DNA of 5,769 nt from Candidatus Thalassarchaeaceae archaeon (lineage in GTDB: Archaea; Thermoplasmatota; Poseidoniia; Poseidoniales; Thalassarchaeaceae): assembly GCA_030747475.1 (NCBI GenBank), contig JASLKO010000097.1:1-5769 (forward strand), written 5' to 3'. The notes under the pieces are model-generated. The model ran no database searches. It worked only from the letters and a program-made list of their open reading frames with translations, and was not told where the DNA came from. This document shows positions 1 through 4,401 of the stretch, one piece after another (the first letter of the stretch is position 1; each line of letters opens with the position of its first letter). Position numbers and translations under genes: made by a program.

Positions 1-114
1 GGAACTGTGACCCGCGAATTGTATGATGCATTAACTGGAATACAAACACAGGTAGAAGCGGATGAATTCGGTTGGATAAGGGCTGTACCAATGACCGAAA
101 TCGATGCAGAGTGA
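1..114 (+). CDS. ilvE: Branched-chain amino acid aminotransferase, C-terminal end (partial)
   Basis: Frame 1 is open from the first base and stops at TGA 112-114, leaving 37 residues of a protein that begins outside the window. The fragment contains LYDALTGIQ followed about ten residues later by FGW. This resembles the end of class IV, PLP-dependent branched-chain aminotransferases, where L-x-x-x-L-T-G-I-Q leads to D-x-x-GW just before the C-terminus. Such enzymes interconvert Leu, Ile and Val with their 2-oxo acids using glutamate/2-oxoglutarate in the cytoplasm. The catalytic lysine and cofactor-binding regions lie outside the window, so the call rests on this tail alone. A D-amino-acid or aminodeoxychorismate-lyase relative is possible but less likely. 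It converges on the SRP19 gene with a 17-nt gap. Confidence 0.7.
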   Translation, partial: GTVTRELYDALTGIQTQVEADEFGWIRAVPMTEIDAE

Positions 115-136
115 ATGATATCCCTGCAGTATCATT
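114..136. terminator. Inverted repeat spanning two convergent stop codons
   Basis: AATGATA (114-120) and TATCATT (130-136) form perfect 7-bp arms around a 9-nt loop. The arms take in the last base of the aminotransferase stop and the whole SRP19 stop (132-134, complement strand). On the + strand a pyrimidine-rich run follows. The position suggests a bidirectional 3'-end structure, but archaeal termination relies mainly on T-tracts and none is clear here, so terminator function is inferred. Confidence 0.3.
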
Positions 137-578
137 TCCGTCTCTTTCGACGTTCACTTGGTTTGCTGCCTTTTGCTCCCTTGAACGACTTACGTTGACT
201 ACGCCCACGCTTATCACCGACCTTTGGACCACTGACTTTGGCAGCCTTTTCTGCAGCCTTTGCCTCAGTTTCTTGACTATTCCACGCACGACCAATCGCT
301 TGGAGAATCCCTTCTTTGGAATCTGCACCGGTCGCGGAAAGGGCATCTTTGGTAGAAACCCACAGCCGGCCCTCTTGTGCACTAGGACGGGAGGGGTGGC
401 TGGTTTTCTCTTCACGTTTCATTTTTCGAATCCCGGCACTGCGAGCCGCATAGGCCAAACCATCGAGGGTTGGATTTACGATTGCACGATCTTTTGAAAC
501 GCGGCGTCCAGAACGTCGGCTGGTCTTCGCATCAAAGTATCCTGGCCACACAACAATGCGGTCAGGGTGATTAGCCAT
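132..578 (-). CDS. srp19: Signal recognition particle subunit SRP19
   Basis: This 148-residue protein is recognised as archaeal SRP19. Near the N-terminus it has VVWPGYFDAK (9-18) followed by SRRSGRRV (20-27), matching the family pattern of an aromatic-Pro strand, then D-x-K-x-S-R-x-x-GRR(K)V. NPTLDGL (35-41) and the later HP (61-62) and GRLWV (70-74) also fit. SRP19 binds 7S RNA and shapes it so that SRP54 can bind, as part of co-translational targeting to the membrane. Typical archaeal SRP19 is about 90-110 residues; here everything after about residue 100 is extra, an Ala/Lys-rich helix-like stretch and then a strongly basic tail ending RRKRRK. The ATG is preceded by GGAGG (586-590 on the complement) at 7 nt. 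It lies 44 nt downstream of the S8e gene on the same strand and is probably cotranscribed with it. Confidence 0.92.
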   Translation of the reverse strand: MANHPDRIVVWPGYFDAKTSRRSGRRVSKDRAIVNPTLDGLAYAARSAGIRKMKREEKTSHPSRPSAQEGRLWVSTKDALSATGADSKEGILQAIGRAWNSQETEAKAAEKAAKVSGPKVGDKRGRSQRKSFKGAKGSKPSERRKRRK

Positions 579-594
579 CTCGGAGCCTCCGAGA
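578..594 (-). promoter_or_regulatory. Hairpin over the SRP19 ribosome binding site and start codon
   Basis: On the coding strand the sequence TCTCGGAGGCTCCGAGA is a perfect 8+1+8 inverted repeat, foldable in RNA as a 7-bp stem with loop GGC. The Shine-Dalgarno GGAGG (590-586) lies in the 5' arm and loop, and the last base of the 3' arm is the A of the ATG. Folding would therefore hide both ribosome signals. The repeat is seen directly; a role in translational control is inferred. Confidence 0.5.
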
Positions 595-622
595 CTGGGA
601 CAATGTCCTCAGTTGTGAACCT

Positions 623-1012
623 TCACTCTAGCAGAACGCCATTGATGACGCCGTGACTGCCAGGTCGGCTGGTGATTCTTACTTGTCCCTTGTCCGTTTC
701 AACAACGGCGCCTTTTGTCATAATGTTTCGACGTACGTAGTTGGGGTCGGCTGCATTTTCGGATACGGATTGAAGGGTCGCTTGAGTGACCTTACCGGTC
801 TTCTTATCTGCAACGTTGATGACTGTGTCATACAACACACGAACCGTTTGCGAACCTGCACGCTTGCGGTAGTTTTTGCGACTTGCATCACCGATCATGG
901 TGAATTGCTTTTCAGATGCGATTTCGGTGCGTCGCTTGCCGCGATAGCTGCTTGGTCGCTTTAGTCGACCGCCTGATGGCTTGCGTCGTGAGATACCGTG
1001 CCAGTGTGCCAT
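623..1012 (-). CDS. rps8e: 30S ribosomal protein S8e
   Basis: This full-length 129-residue protein is archaeal/eukaryotic ribosomal protein eS8 of the small subunit. The N-terminal segment SRRKPSGGR (8-16) followed by basic residues is the family hallmark. ENAADPNYVRRNIMTKGA (85-102) and the C-terminal TSRPGSHGVINGVLLE (114-129) are also conserved. Archaeal members are typically about 125-130 residues, so it appears complete. The ATG is preceded on the coding strand by GAGGG (1024-1020) with a 7-nt spacer. It is the first gene of a probable two-gene unit with SRP19, which links ribosome assembly to the membrane-targeting particle. It diverges from the ACT-domain gene across a 119-bp region. 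Its ribosome binding site sits in a strong hairpin with an alternative partner upstream. Confidence 0.96.
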   Translation of the reverse strand: MAHWHGISRRKPSGGRLKRPSSYRGKRRTEIASEKQFTMIGDASRKNYRKRAGSQTVRVLYDTVINVADKKTGKVTQATLQSVSENAADPNYVRRNIMTKGAVVETDKGQVRITSRPGSHGVINGVLLE

Positions 1013-1015
1013 AAT

Positions 1016-1050
1016 GCTTCCCTCTGGGAAGCGGGCGACTTACTTCCCTT
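1016..1050 (-). promoter_or_regulatory. S8e leader with two mutually exclusive hairpins
   Basis: Read on the coding strand, three elements occur in order: A, GGGAAG (1048-1043); B, GCTTCCC (1032-1026); C, GGGAAGC (1022-1016). B and C form a perfect 7-bp stem with loop AGA, ending 3 nt before the ATG and burying the Shine-Dalgarno (1024-1020). A can instead pair with B (6 bp plus a G-U, 9-nt loop), which would free C. This is the geometry of a small translational switch. The elements are seen; transcription of A and actual switching are inferred. Confidence 0.45.
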
Positions 1051-1085
1051 ATTTCAAGAGCGCGATTGGCGATTTTTTGTTATCC

Positions 1086-1131
1086 GGTGGGTAAATAGCC
1101 AAAACACGACCCCGCCAAACTGGTGAAGACC
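1086..1131 (+). promoter_or_regulatory. Candidate promoter and ribosome binding site for the ACT-domain gene
   Basis: TAAATA at 1092-1097 is a possible archaeal TATA box. Initiation about 25 nt downstream would leave a leader of roughly 10-15 nt that includes GGTGA (1122-1126). That Shine-Dalgarno is 5 nt from ATG 1132 and favours ATG 1132 over the in-frame GTG at 1123, which has no such site. Read on the other strand the same element is TATTTA and could serve S8e, giving that mRNA a leader of about 60 nt. The TATA assignment is weak; the SD is good. Confidence 0.3.
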
Positions 1132-1530
1132 ATGAGTGATGGACGCCTAGAATTCAAAATAGAATTGCCTGATGAAGCTGGACAACTGGCCAGAGTGAGT
1201 CGTGAATTTTCGAACCACGAGATCAATATTGAAACAATGTGTGCCATTGATACAAACGTTGTAATCGTAACCGACCAAGTCGTAGAAGCACGAATGGCAT
1301 TGAATTCTCTGGGCATTCAATACACAACAACCGCTCTATTGTCGCAATCAATGCCAGACAAGCCTGGTGCTTTGGCTGAATTTTCAGAGCGCCTGGGTGA
1401 AGCCGGGGTGAGCATCACTTCGATTTACGTATTGTCTCGAATCCAAGGTGCGACAGAACTCGCTTTCTCAGTGGATGATATCGACAAGGCTCGTGCTGTA
1501 CTGAACATGCATGAATCTGTTCCACCATGA
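1132..1530 (+). CDS. Tandem ACT-domain protein
   Basis: This 132-residue protein consists almost entirely of two ACT domains, about residues 6-65 and 70-130. Each begins with the typical strand-turn-helix start: ELPDEAGQL (11-19) and SMPDKPGAL (73-81). The D-x-x-G turn in this motif is where ACT domains usually bind an amino acid at a dimer interface. No catalytic domain is attached, so it probably senses an amino acid and acts on another protein. Stand-alone double-ACT proteins of this size occur in archaea, mostly without an assigned role. The branched-chain aminotransferase end nearby makes a link to amino acid metabolism plausible but unproven. The gene ends exactly where the convergent FAH-family gene ends. 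ATG 1132 is chosen because of GGTGA 5 nt upstream; GTG 1123 would add three residues. Confidence 0.85.
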   Translation: MSDGRLEFKIELPDEAGQLARVSREFSNHEINIETMCAIDTNVVIVTDQVVEARMALNSLGIQYTTTALLSQSMPDKPGALAEFSERLGEAGVSITSIYVLSRIQGATELAFSVDDIDKARAVLNMHESVPP

Positions 1531-2148
1531 TTAGGCGAGAAGCAAATCAATTTCTGAGAGGATGGTTCCATCCTCACTTAACAGTCGGGCTTGGACATGA
1601 TCGCCACAGCGTAGTGGACCGACGCCAGATGGAGTTCCACAGAATAGTAAATCTCCTTTTTCCATCGGCGCCCAATGTGATAATTCAGTAATCAATTCAA
1701 CGGGAGAGAAACTCATTTCACCAATGGAAGCTTCCTGTCGTGGTTCACCATTAATGGCCAATTCTAATCTAAGGTGTACTAAACCAATCGGAGGTTCTAC
1801 GAAATTACCGACAATTGCACTATTCGCAAAACCCTTTGATCGTGTCCACGGCATGCCCTCTTTTTTGGCAATTGATTGCACATTTCGATCTGTCAAGTCA
1901 AGGCCAATCGCAATCCGGGAAAGGGTGGAATGTTCATCTAATTCAAGAACCAATTCAACCTCATGATGAACTTCAATTAAATGAGGAGGCAACATCATTT
2001 CACAACCCAATGGAGGGTGAGCAAGTGCGGCCCATGGCTTGAGGAAAAATTGCGGGGATTCCAGTGGGATTCCACCCATTTCCTCGGCGTGTGCATCGAA
2101 TGTACGCAGCGCACACCAGATACTCGGCATGGACTGGCGAATTATCAC
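1531..2148 (-). CDS. Fumarylacetoacetate hydrolase family protein, FAHD1-like
   Basis: This 205-residue protein is a compact FAH-fold enzyme closest in motif pattern to FAHD1/YcgM acylpyruvases (oxaloacetate decarboxylase activity is known for the family). Visible are the N-terminal AHAEEMG with His20, the metal-binding HHEVELV (61-67; Glu63 and Glu65), GLDLTDRNVQ with Asp84, the catalytic-type Lys105 in SKGF, and near the C-terminus GDLLFCGTPSGVGPL, the family's G-T-P-x-G-V-G-P signature. Divalent metal ligands are thus intact, so C-C bond cleavage of a 3-acylpyruvate or decarboxylation of oxaloacetate is likely. The usual GRNY before the His is LRTF here. The GTG start directly follows the TGA of the amidotransferase gene (TGAGTG); ATG 2128-2130 is an alternative start six residues in. 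It converges with the ACT gene with zero spacing. Confidence 0.87.
   Translation of the reverse strand: MIIRQSMPSIWCALRTFDAHAEEMGGIPLESPQFFLKPWAALAHPPLGCEMMLPPHLIEVHHEVELVLELDEHSTLSRIAIGLDLTDRNVQSIAKKEGMPWTRSKGFANSAIVGNFVEPPIGLVHLRLELAINGEPRQEASIGEMSFSPVELITELSHWAPMEKGDLLFCGTPSGVGPLRCGDHVQARLLSEDGTILSEIDLLLA
1558..1575. terminator. 18-bp perfect inverted repeat at the ACT/FAH convergent ends
   Basis: GAGGATGG (1558-1565) and CCATCCTC (1568-1575) are perfect 8-bp arms with a 2-nt centre (7 bp with a 4-nt loop in RNA). It starts 28 nt past the ACT stop and lies inside the last codons of the convergent FAH-family gene, where it encodes Glu-Asp-Gly-Thr-Ile-Leu. It could form a 3'-end structure for the ACT transcript, which has no intergenic space of its own. 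No T-tract follows, so termination is not established. Confidence 0.3.
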
Positions 2149-2865
2149 TCAACCATCAATTAAGCGGTTAGAGTATACGAATACTTCACCACGATCAAGT
2201 ACCAATAAACGATCAGCCTCCAATTCAATCCAATTTTCATTGGTTAGTTCCCTCGTGGATACTAGGGCTGCATCACCATATTCTTTTGACCGACGAACCA
2301 GATAAATTGGTTTACCAGGGTAGTGATTGTATACGTAGAGCATGTTTCCATCACTAATCAATAGATTCAGATTAATCTGATCTCCATAGCGCTCAAAAAC
2401 AGTTCCAATCGCATGCTTGAGAGCCGGATATGTACCTCGTATTTCGCCTCGGCTTTGATAACGCCCAACTTCATCCATGATATGATTGAAAATTTGTTCA
2501 GAATCAGTTTCTCCTTCTGCCATCGGATGATTATCAACACCATCGACCCATCCATTGTGGGCGAAAATCCAGTCACGACCTCTATAATGGCGCTTGAATG
2601 GATGGCAATTACAGGTTGTGTGATTTCCATGTGTTGCATATCGGACATGAGCAATCATGTTCGTCGTTCTCGCTTCTTCGATTGAATCATAGAAAGTTTC
2701 AGAGAAATCAGCACGGCAAGGTTCACGTTCAACACGGGCCACTCCATTCTCATACCAACCCAAACCCCATCCATGAGGGTTACTTGTTGCATAGCGAGCG
2801 AAACGTGGAAGGCTTCGCGTAGCACGGTCTTCATCATTGCAACTCATAGCAAATAAATCACACAT
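2149..2865 (-). CDS. Class II glutamine amidotransferase, YafJ/EgtC-like
   Basis: This 238-residue stand-alone glutaminase-type Ntn hydrolase begins MCDLFAMS. The frame is open for 25 more codons upstream, but the family needs Cys2 exposed as the N-terminal nucleophile after Met removal, so ATG 2863-2865 is chosen. Catalytic motifs are complete: HGWGLGWY (31-38), AHVRYATHG (72-80), NCHPF (86-90), the oxyanion-type FAHNGW (101-106) and ETDSE (119-123). These fit the YafJ/EgtC group, which hydrolyses glutamine or a gamma-glutamyl compound and whose substrates are mostly unknown; no synthase domain follows, unlike GlmS, PurF or AsnB. Its TGA is followed immediately by the GTG of the FAH-family gene, so the two are surely cotranscribed. 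No Shine-Dalgarno is visible upstream; the mRNA may have a short leader or none. It diverges from the PUA gene over 85 bp. Confidence 0.88.
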   Translation of the reverse strand: MCDLFAMSCNDEDRATRSLPRFARYATSNPHGWGLGWYENGVARVEREPCRADFSETFYDSIEEARTTNMIAHVRYATHGNHTTCNCHPFKRHYRGRDWIFAHNGWVDGVDNHPMAEGETDSEQIFNHIMDEVGRYQSRGEIRGTYPALKHAIGTVFERYGDQINLNLLISDGNMLYVYNHYPGKPIYLVRRSKEYGDAALVSTRELTNENWIELEADRLLVLDRGEVFVYSNRLIDG

Positions 2866-2901
2866 GGAACAAGAGATGTCATCGACCCTTATGAACCTTG
2901 C

Positions 2902-2912
2902 ATATTGAATAT
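2902..2912. promoter_or_regulatory. Palindromic AT element centred in a divergent promoter region
   Basis: ATATTGAATAT is a perfect 5+1+5 inverted repeat at 2902-2912. It sits at the midpoint of the 85-bp gap between the divergent amidotransferase (start 2865) and PUA (start 2951) genes, about 42-44 nt from each start codon. TATATT on the complement (2913-2908) resembles an archaeal TATA box, and symmetry offers a similar AT core to the other direction. Promoter or operator function is inferred. Confidence 0.3.
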
Positions 2913-2950
2913 AGGCGAGTATTGAAAGAGTGGCTGTCACTCGTTAGAAC

Positions 2951-3463
2951 GTGGCCAAGAAAGATTGGAAACTCAAAGGACGGAAACCTGTCCGGCATAA
3001 GAAAATCAAAGGATTGATTCAACGATTGACACAACCTCTTGGTCTCGAGACAGATCTTACTAGTGCTTTTCTTGAAACCGCCTCTTTTGGGCCATGGAAC
3101 CTGCTCATCGTCGATAAATCACCTCTTGGAATGGAGGTTGAAGACGTAGATGGTCAAACCATTGCTTTTCCAACATTGCGAGGTGTTCTAGAATGGAACC
3201 CTACACTAAAGTGGTGTGAAGTTGATCATGGTGCCATTCCATTTCTGATGAATGGTGCAGATTGTATGGCCGCAGGAATTCATCGTGCCTGTCAAAGTAT
3301 ACAGACTGGAGACCTCATTTGGATTCGAGATCAATCGCATGGCAAAGCATTGGCCATCGGATGGGCTACAGTGGATGCAGCCGAAATGGTCGAAACGACC
3401 AAGGGTAAAGCCGTCAAAATGCTTCATCACGTCGGTGATGAACTTTGGGAATTAGAGTTGTAA
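2951..3463 (+). CDS. MCT-1/Tma20-like PUA-domain RNA-binding protein (DUF1947 type)
   Basis: This 170-residue protein has a basic N-terminal region (1-30, rich in Lys/Arg), a pre-PUA domain to about residue 88 ending in FPTLRGVLEW, and a C-terminal PUA domain (about 90-168). The PUA shows VDHGAIPFLMNGADCMAAGI (91-110), GDLIWIRDQSHGKALAIG (120-137) and KGKAVKMLHHVGDELW (151-166), all typical of archaeal relatives of MCT-1/Tma20 and the eIF2D N-terminus. Eukaryotic members bind the small ribosomal subunit and act in reinitiation, recycling and tRNA release; the archaeal role is less defined, probably RNA or ribosome binding. The start is GTG with no Shine-Dalgarno, suggesting a short-leader or leaderless mRNA. 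Its TAA abuts the cold-shock gene's stop with no spacer. Confidence 0.88.
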   Translation: MAKKDWKLKGRKPVRHKKIKGLIQRLTQPLGLETDLTSAFLETASFGPWNLLIVDKSPLGMEVEDVDGQTIAFPTLRGVLEWNPTLKWCEVDHGAIPFLMNGADCMAAGIHRACQSIQTGDLIWIRDQSHGKALAIGWATVDAAEMVETTKGKAVKMLHHVGDELWELEL

Positions 3464-3470
3464 TTACTCT
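3454..3470. terminator. Short inverted repeat across two abutting stop codons
   Basis: AGAGT (3454-3458) and ACTCT (3466-3470) flank a 7-nt loop that holds the PUA TAA and most of the cold-shock stop; the stop-stop junction TAATTA is itself palindromic. Pyrimidine-rich sequence follows on the + strand. A 5-bp stem is weak evidence on its own; it is noted because the other two convergent junctions also carry inverted repeats. Confidence 0.18.
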
Positions 3471-3664
3471 TCTTCGTCGACTTTGCGGACACTGACTGCG
3501 TTCGGACCGCGGTCACTTTCCCCAACTTCGAAGGCGACTCTGTCACCATCAACAATTTTTCCTTCTACTTCGGTGATGTGAACAAAGAGATCTGACTCCC
3601 CTTCTCGTTCGATGAATCCGAAACCTTTTGTCTGATTAAACCACTTGACAGTACCTTGTGCCAT
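3464..3664 (-). CDS. csp: Cold-shock domain protein, CspA family
   Basis: This 66-residue single cold-shock domain opens MAQGTVKWFNQTKGFGFI. It contains RNP1 as KGFGFI (13-18) and RNP2 as LFVHI (26-30), the aromatic patches that bind single-stranded RNA/DNA. The rest (GDRVAFEVGE, GPNAVSV) matches the five-stranded barrel, and an acidic DEEE tail ends it. Length equals that of typical Csp proteins. Members melt RNA secondary structure and act as RNA chaperones or antiterminators in the cytoplasm. The frame stays open 43 codons upstream, but family proteins start at M-x-x-G-x-V-K-W, so ATG 3662-3664 is chosen. A GGGAG lies only 2 nt from this ATG, too close for a normal ribosome site. Cold-shock proteins are patchy in archaea and probably acquired from bacteria. 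Its end abuts the PUA gene. Confidence 0.95.
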   Translation of the reverse strand: MAQGTVKWFNQTKGFGFIEREGESDLFVHITEVEGKIVDGDRVAFEVGESDRGPNAVSVRKVDEEE

Positions 3665-3752
3665 GGCTCCCGCGCGATTGTCATAGTAATTGAGTGCATA
3701 CCCTAGTAAACCTGCAAAATGACCAAAAAAAGCAATTTGGGAATGTTGCCGG

Positions 3753-3765
3753 AATTCATTGAATT
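3753..3765. promoter_or_regulatory. 13-bp AT-rich palindrome between cold-shock and secreted-protein genes
   Basis: AATTCATTGAATT is a perfect 6+1+6 inverted repeat within the 150-bp divergent gap 3665-3814, the longest non-coding stretch here. It is about 90 bp from the cold-shock start and 50 bp upstream of the secreted-protein start. A TATTATC at 3773-3779, about 42 nt before ATG 3815, could be that gene's TATA box. The rest of the gap holds an A7 run (3725-3731) and nothing else I recognise. Operator function is inferred. Confidence 0.25.
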
Positions 3766-3814
3766 GTAATCCTATTATCAGAGGATTCTTCAAGGAAGTC
3801 CCGAATCACGTCAC

Positions 3815-4381
3815 ATGATGAGGCGTTCGTGGGTGTTGTGCCTAGTGCTGATGCTGTGTTTGCCCTATGCTGCGGCTGCAGATAATCCTGGTGTGAATCG
3901 AACAATTGAGGTCGAGGGGACGCCCATCGATTCTATCGGCGTCCCAAATGTGTCAACCGATGGAATTGAATTTACAATCAATATTACACTTTCAACTGAA
4001 GCCGCTAATAATGGAACAATTGTGGAATGGACTGTGCAACAATGCATCAACAGTGGTGTTTGCAATCCTCCCGAAAGAATATCCATGAACGGTTCTGATG
4101 CAAACTGGACGAGTACGATAACCCCAGTTGATACACATTCATATGTCAACTACGATATTGTCCTAACCTATGCGGATGGGGAAGATGAGAAATTCCCAGA
4201 AGATGGCTTTGCCAATGGTGGAAAAGTGTGGTCTGATTGCTGGGTATCCGGAGAAGATAGCGGTGGAAATAACTGCCCTGAAACCGTCGTCTTGCCGGAG
4301 GAAAAGTTGCCAGCTCCAGCGCTGATGTCGACAATACTCATCGGACTGTCTGCTGCGTTAATTGCCAAGCGCGATGACTAA
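3815..4381 (+). CDS. Secreted, probably C-terminally anchored surface protein of unknown function
   Basis: I do not recognise a family. The 188-residue product has a Sec-type signal peptide: MMRR, a hydrophobic core (5-18), then an Ala-rich cleavage region at about 19-22. The mature part (23-165) is acidic and beta-rich looking, with six N-glycosylation sequons (Asn28, 45, 56, 66, 92, 97) and four cysteines (77, 83, 142, 154) that could make two disulfides outside the cell. The end is tripartite: PAPA (166-169), a hydrophobic segment (about 170-184) and KRDD. This resembles archaeal/bacterial C-terminal sorting signals of the PGF-CTERM/PEP-CTERM kind, but with PAP rather than PGF; it could equally be a plain tail anchor. 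Two ATGs (3815, 3818) are adjacent; no clear Shine-Dalgarno lies at normal distance. The aminopeptidase gene begins 40 nt downstream. Confidence 0.75.
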   Translation: MMRRSWVLCLVLMLCLPYAAAADNPGVNRTIEVEGTPIDSIGVPNVSTDGIEFTINITLSTEAANNGTIVEWTVQQCINSGVCNPPERISMNGSDANWTSTITPVDTHSYVNYDIVLTYADGEDEKFPEDGFANGGKVWSDCWVSGEDSGGNNCPETVVLPEEKLPAPALMSTILIGLSAALIAKRDD

Positions 4382-4401
4382 GCGTCTTCGATACTGACAA
4401 T

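Noticed and set aside
72..497. Long + strand reading frame opposite SRP19
   Set aside because: It is a shadow on the strand opposite a clearly recognisable SRP19 gene, with no family features of its own.
653..964. + strand reading frame opposite S8e
   Set aside because: It lies entirely within the S8e gene on the other strand and has no recognisable features; S8e is unambiguous.
1061..1080. Terminator formed by GCGATTGGCGATTTTTT
   Set aside because: The T6 run is preceded by only a 3-bp possible stem and lies in a divergent promoter region, where no transcript should end.
2866..2940. In-frame 25-codon N-terminal extension of the amidotransferase
   Set aside because: Class II amidotransferases need Cys immediately after the initiator Met, and MCDLFAMS at 2865 supplies it. 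The extension would block the nucleophile and has no family similarity.
3665..3793. In-frame 43-codon extension of the cold-shock protein
   Set aside because: The canonical family start M-A-Q-G-T-V-K-W is at 3664. The upstream residues look like translated intergenic DNA and include the AT palindrome and an A-run.
3815..3865. Lipoprotein signal peptide
   Set aside because: The Cys residues at 9 and 15 are not preceded by a lipobox (the context is LVLMLC), and an Ala-rich Sec cleavage region follows.
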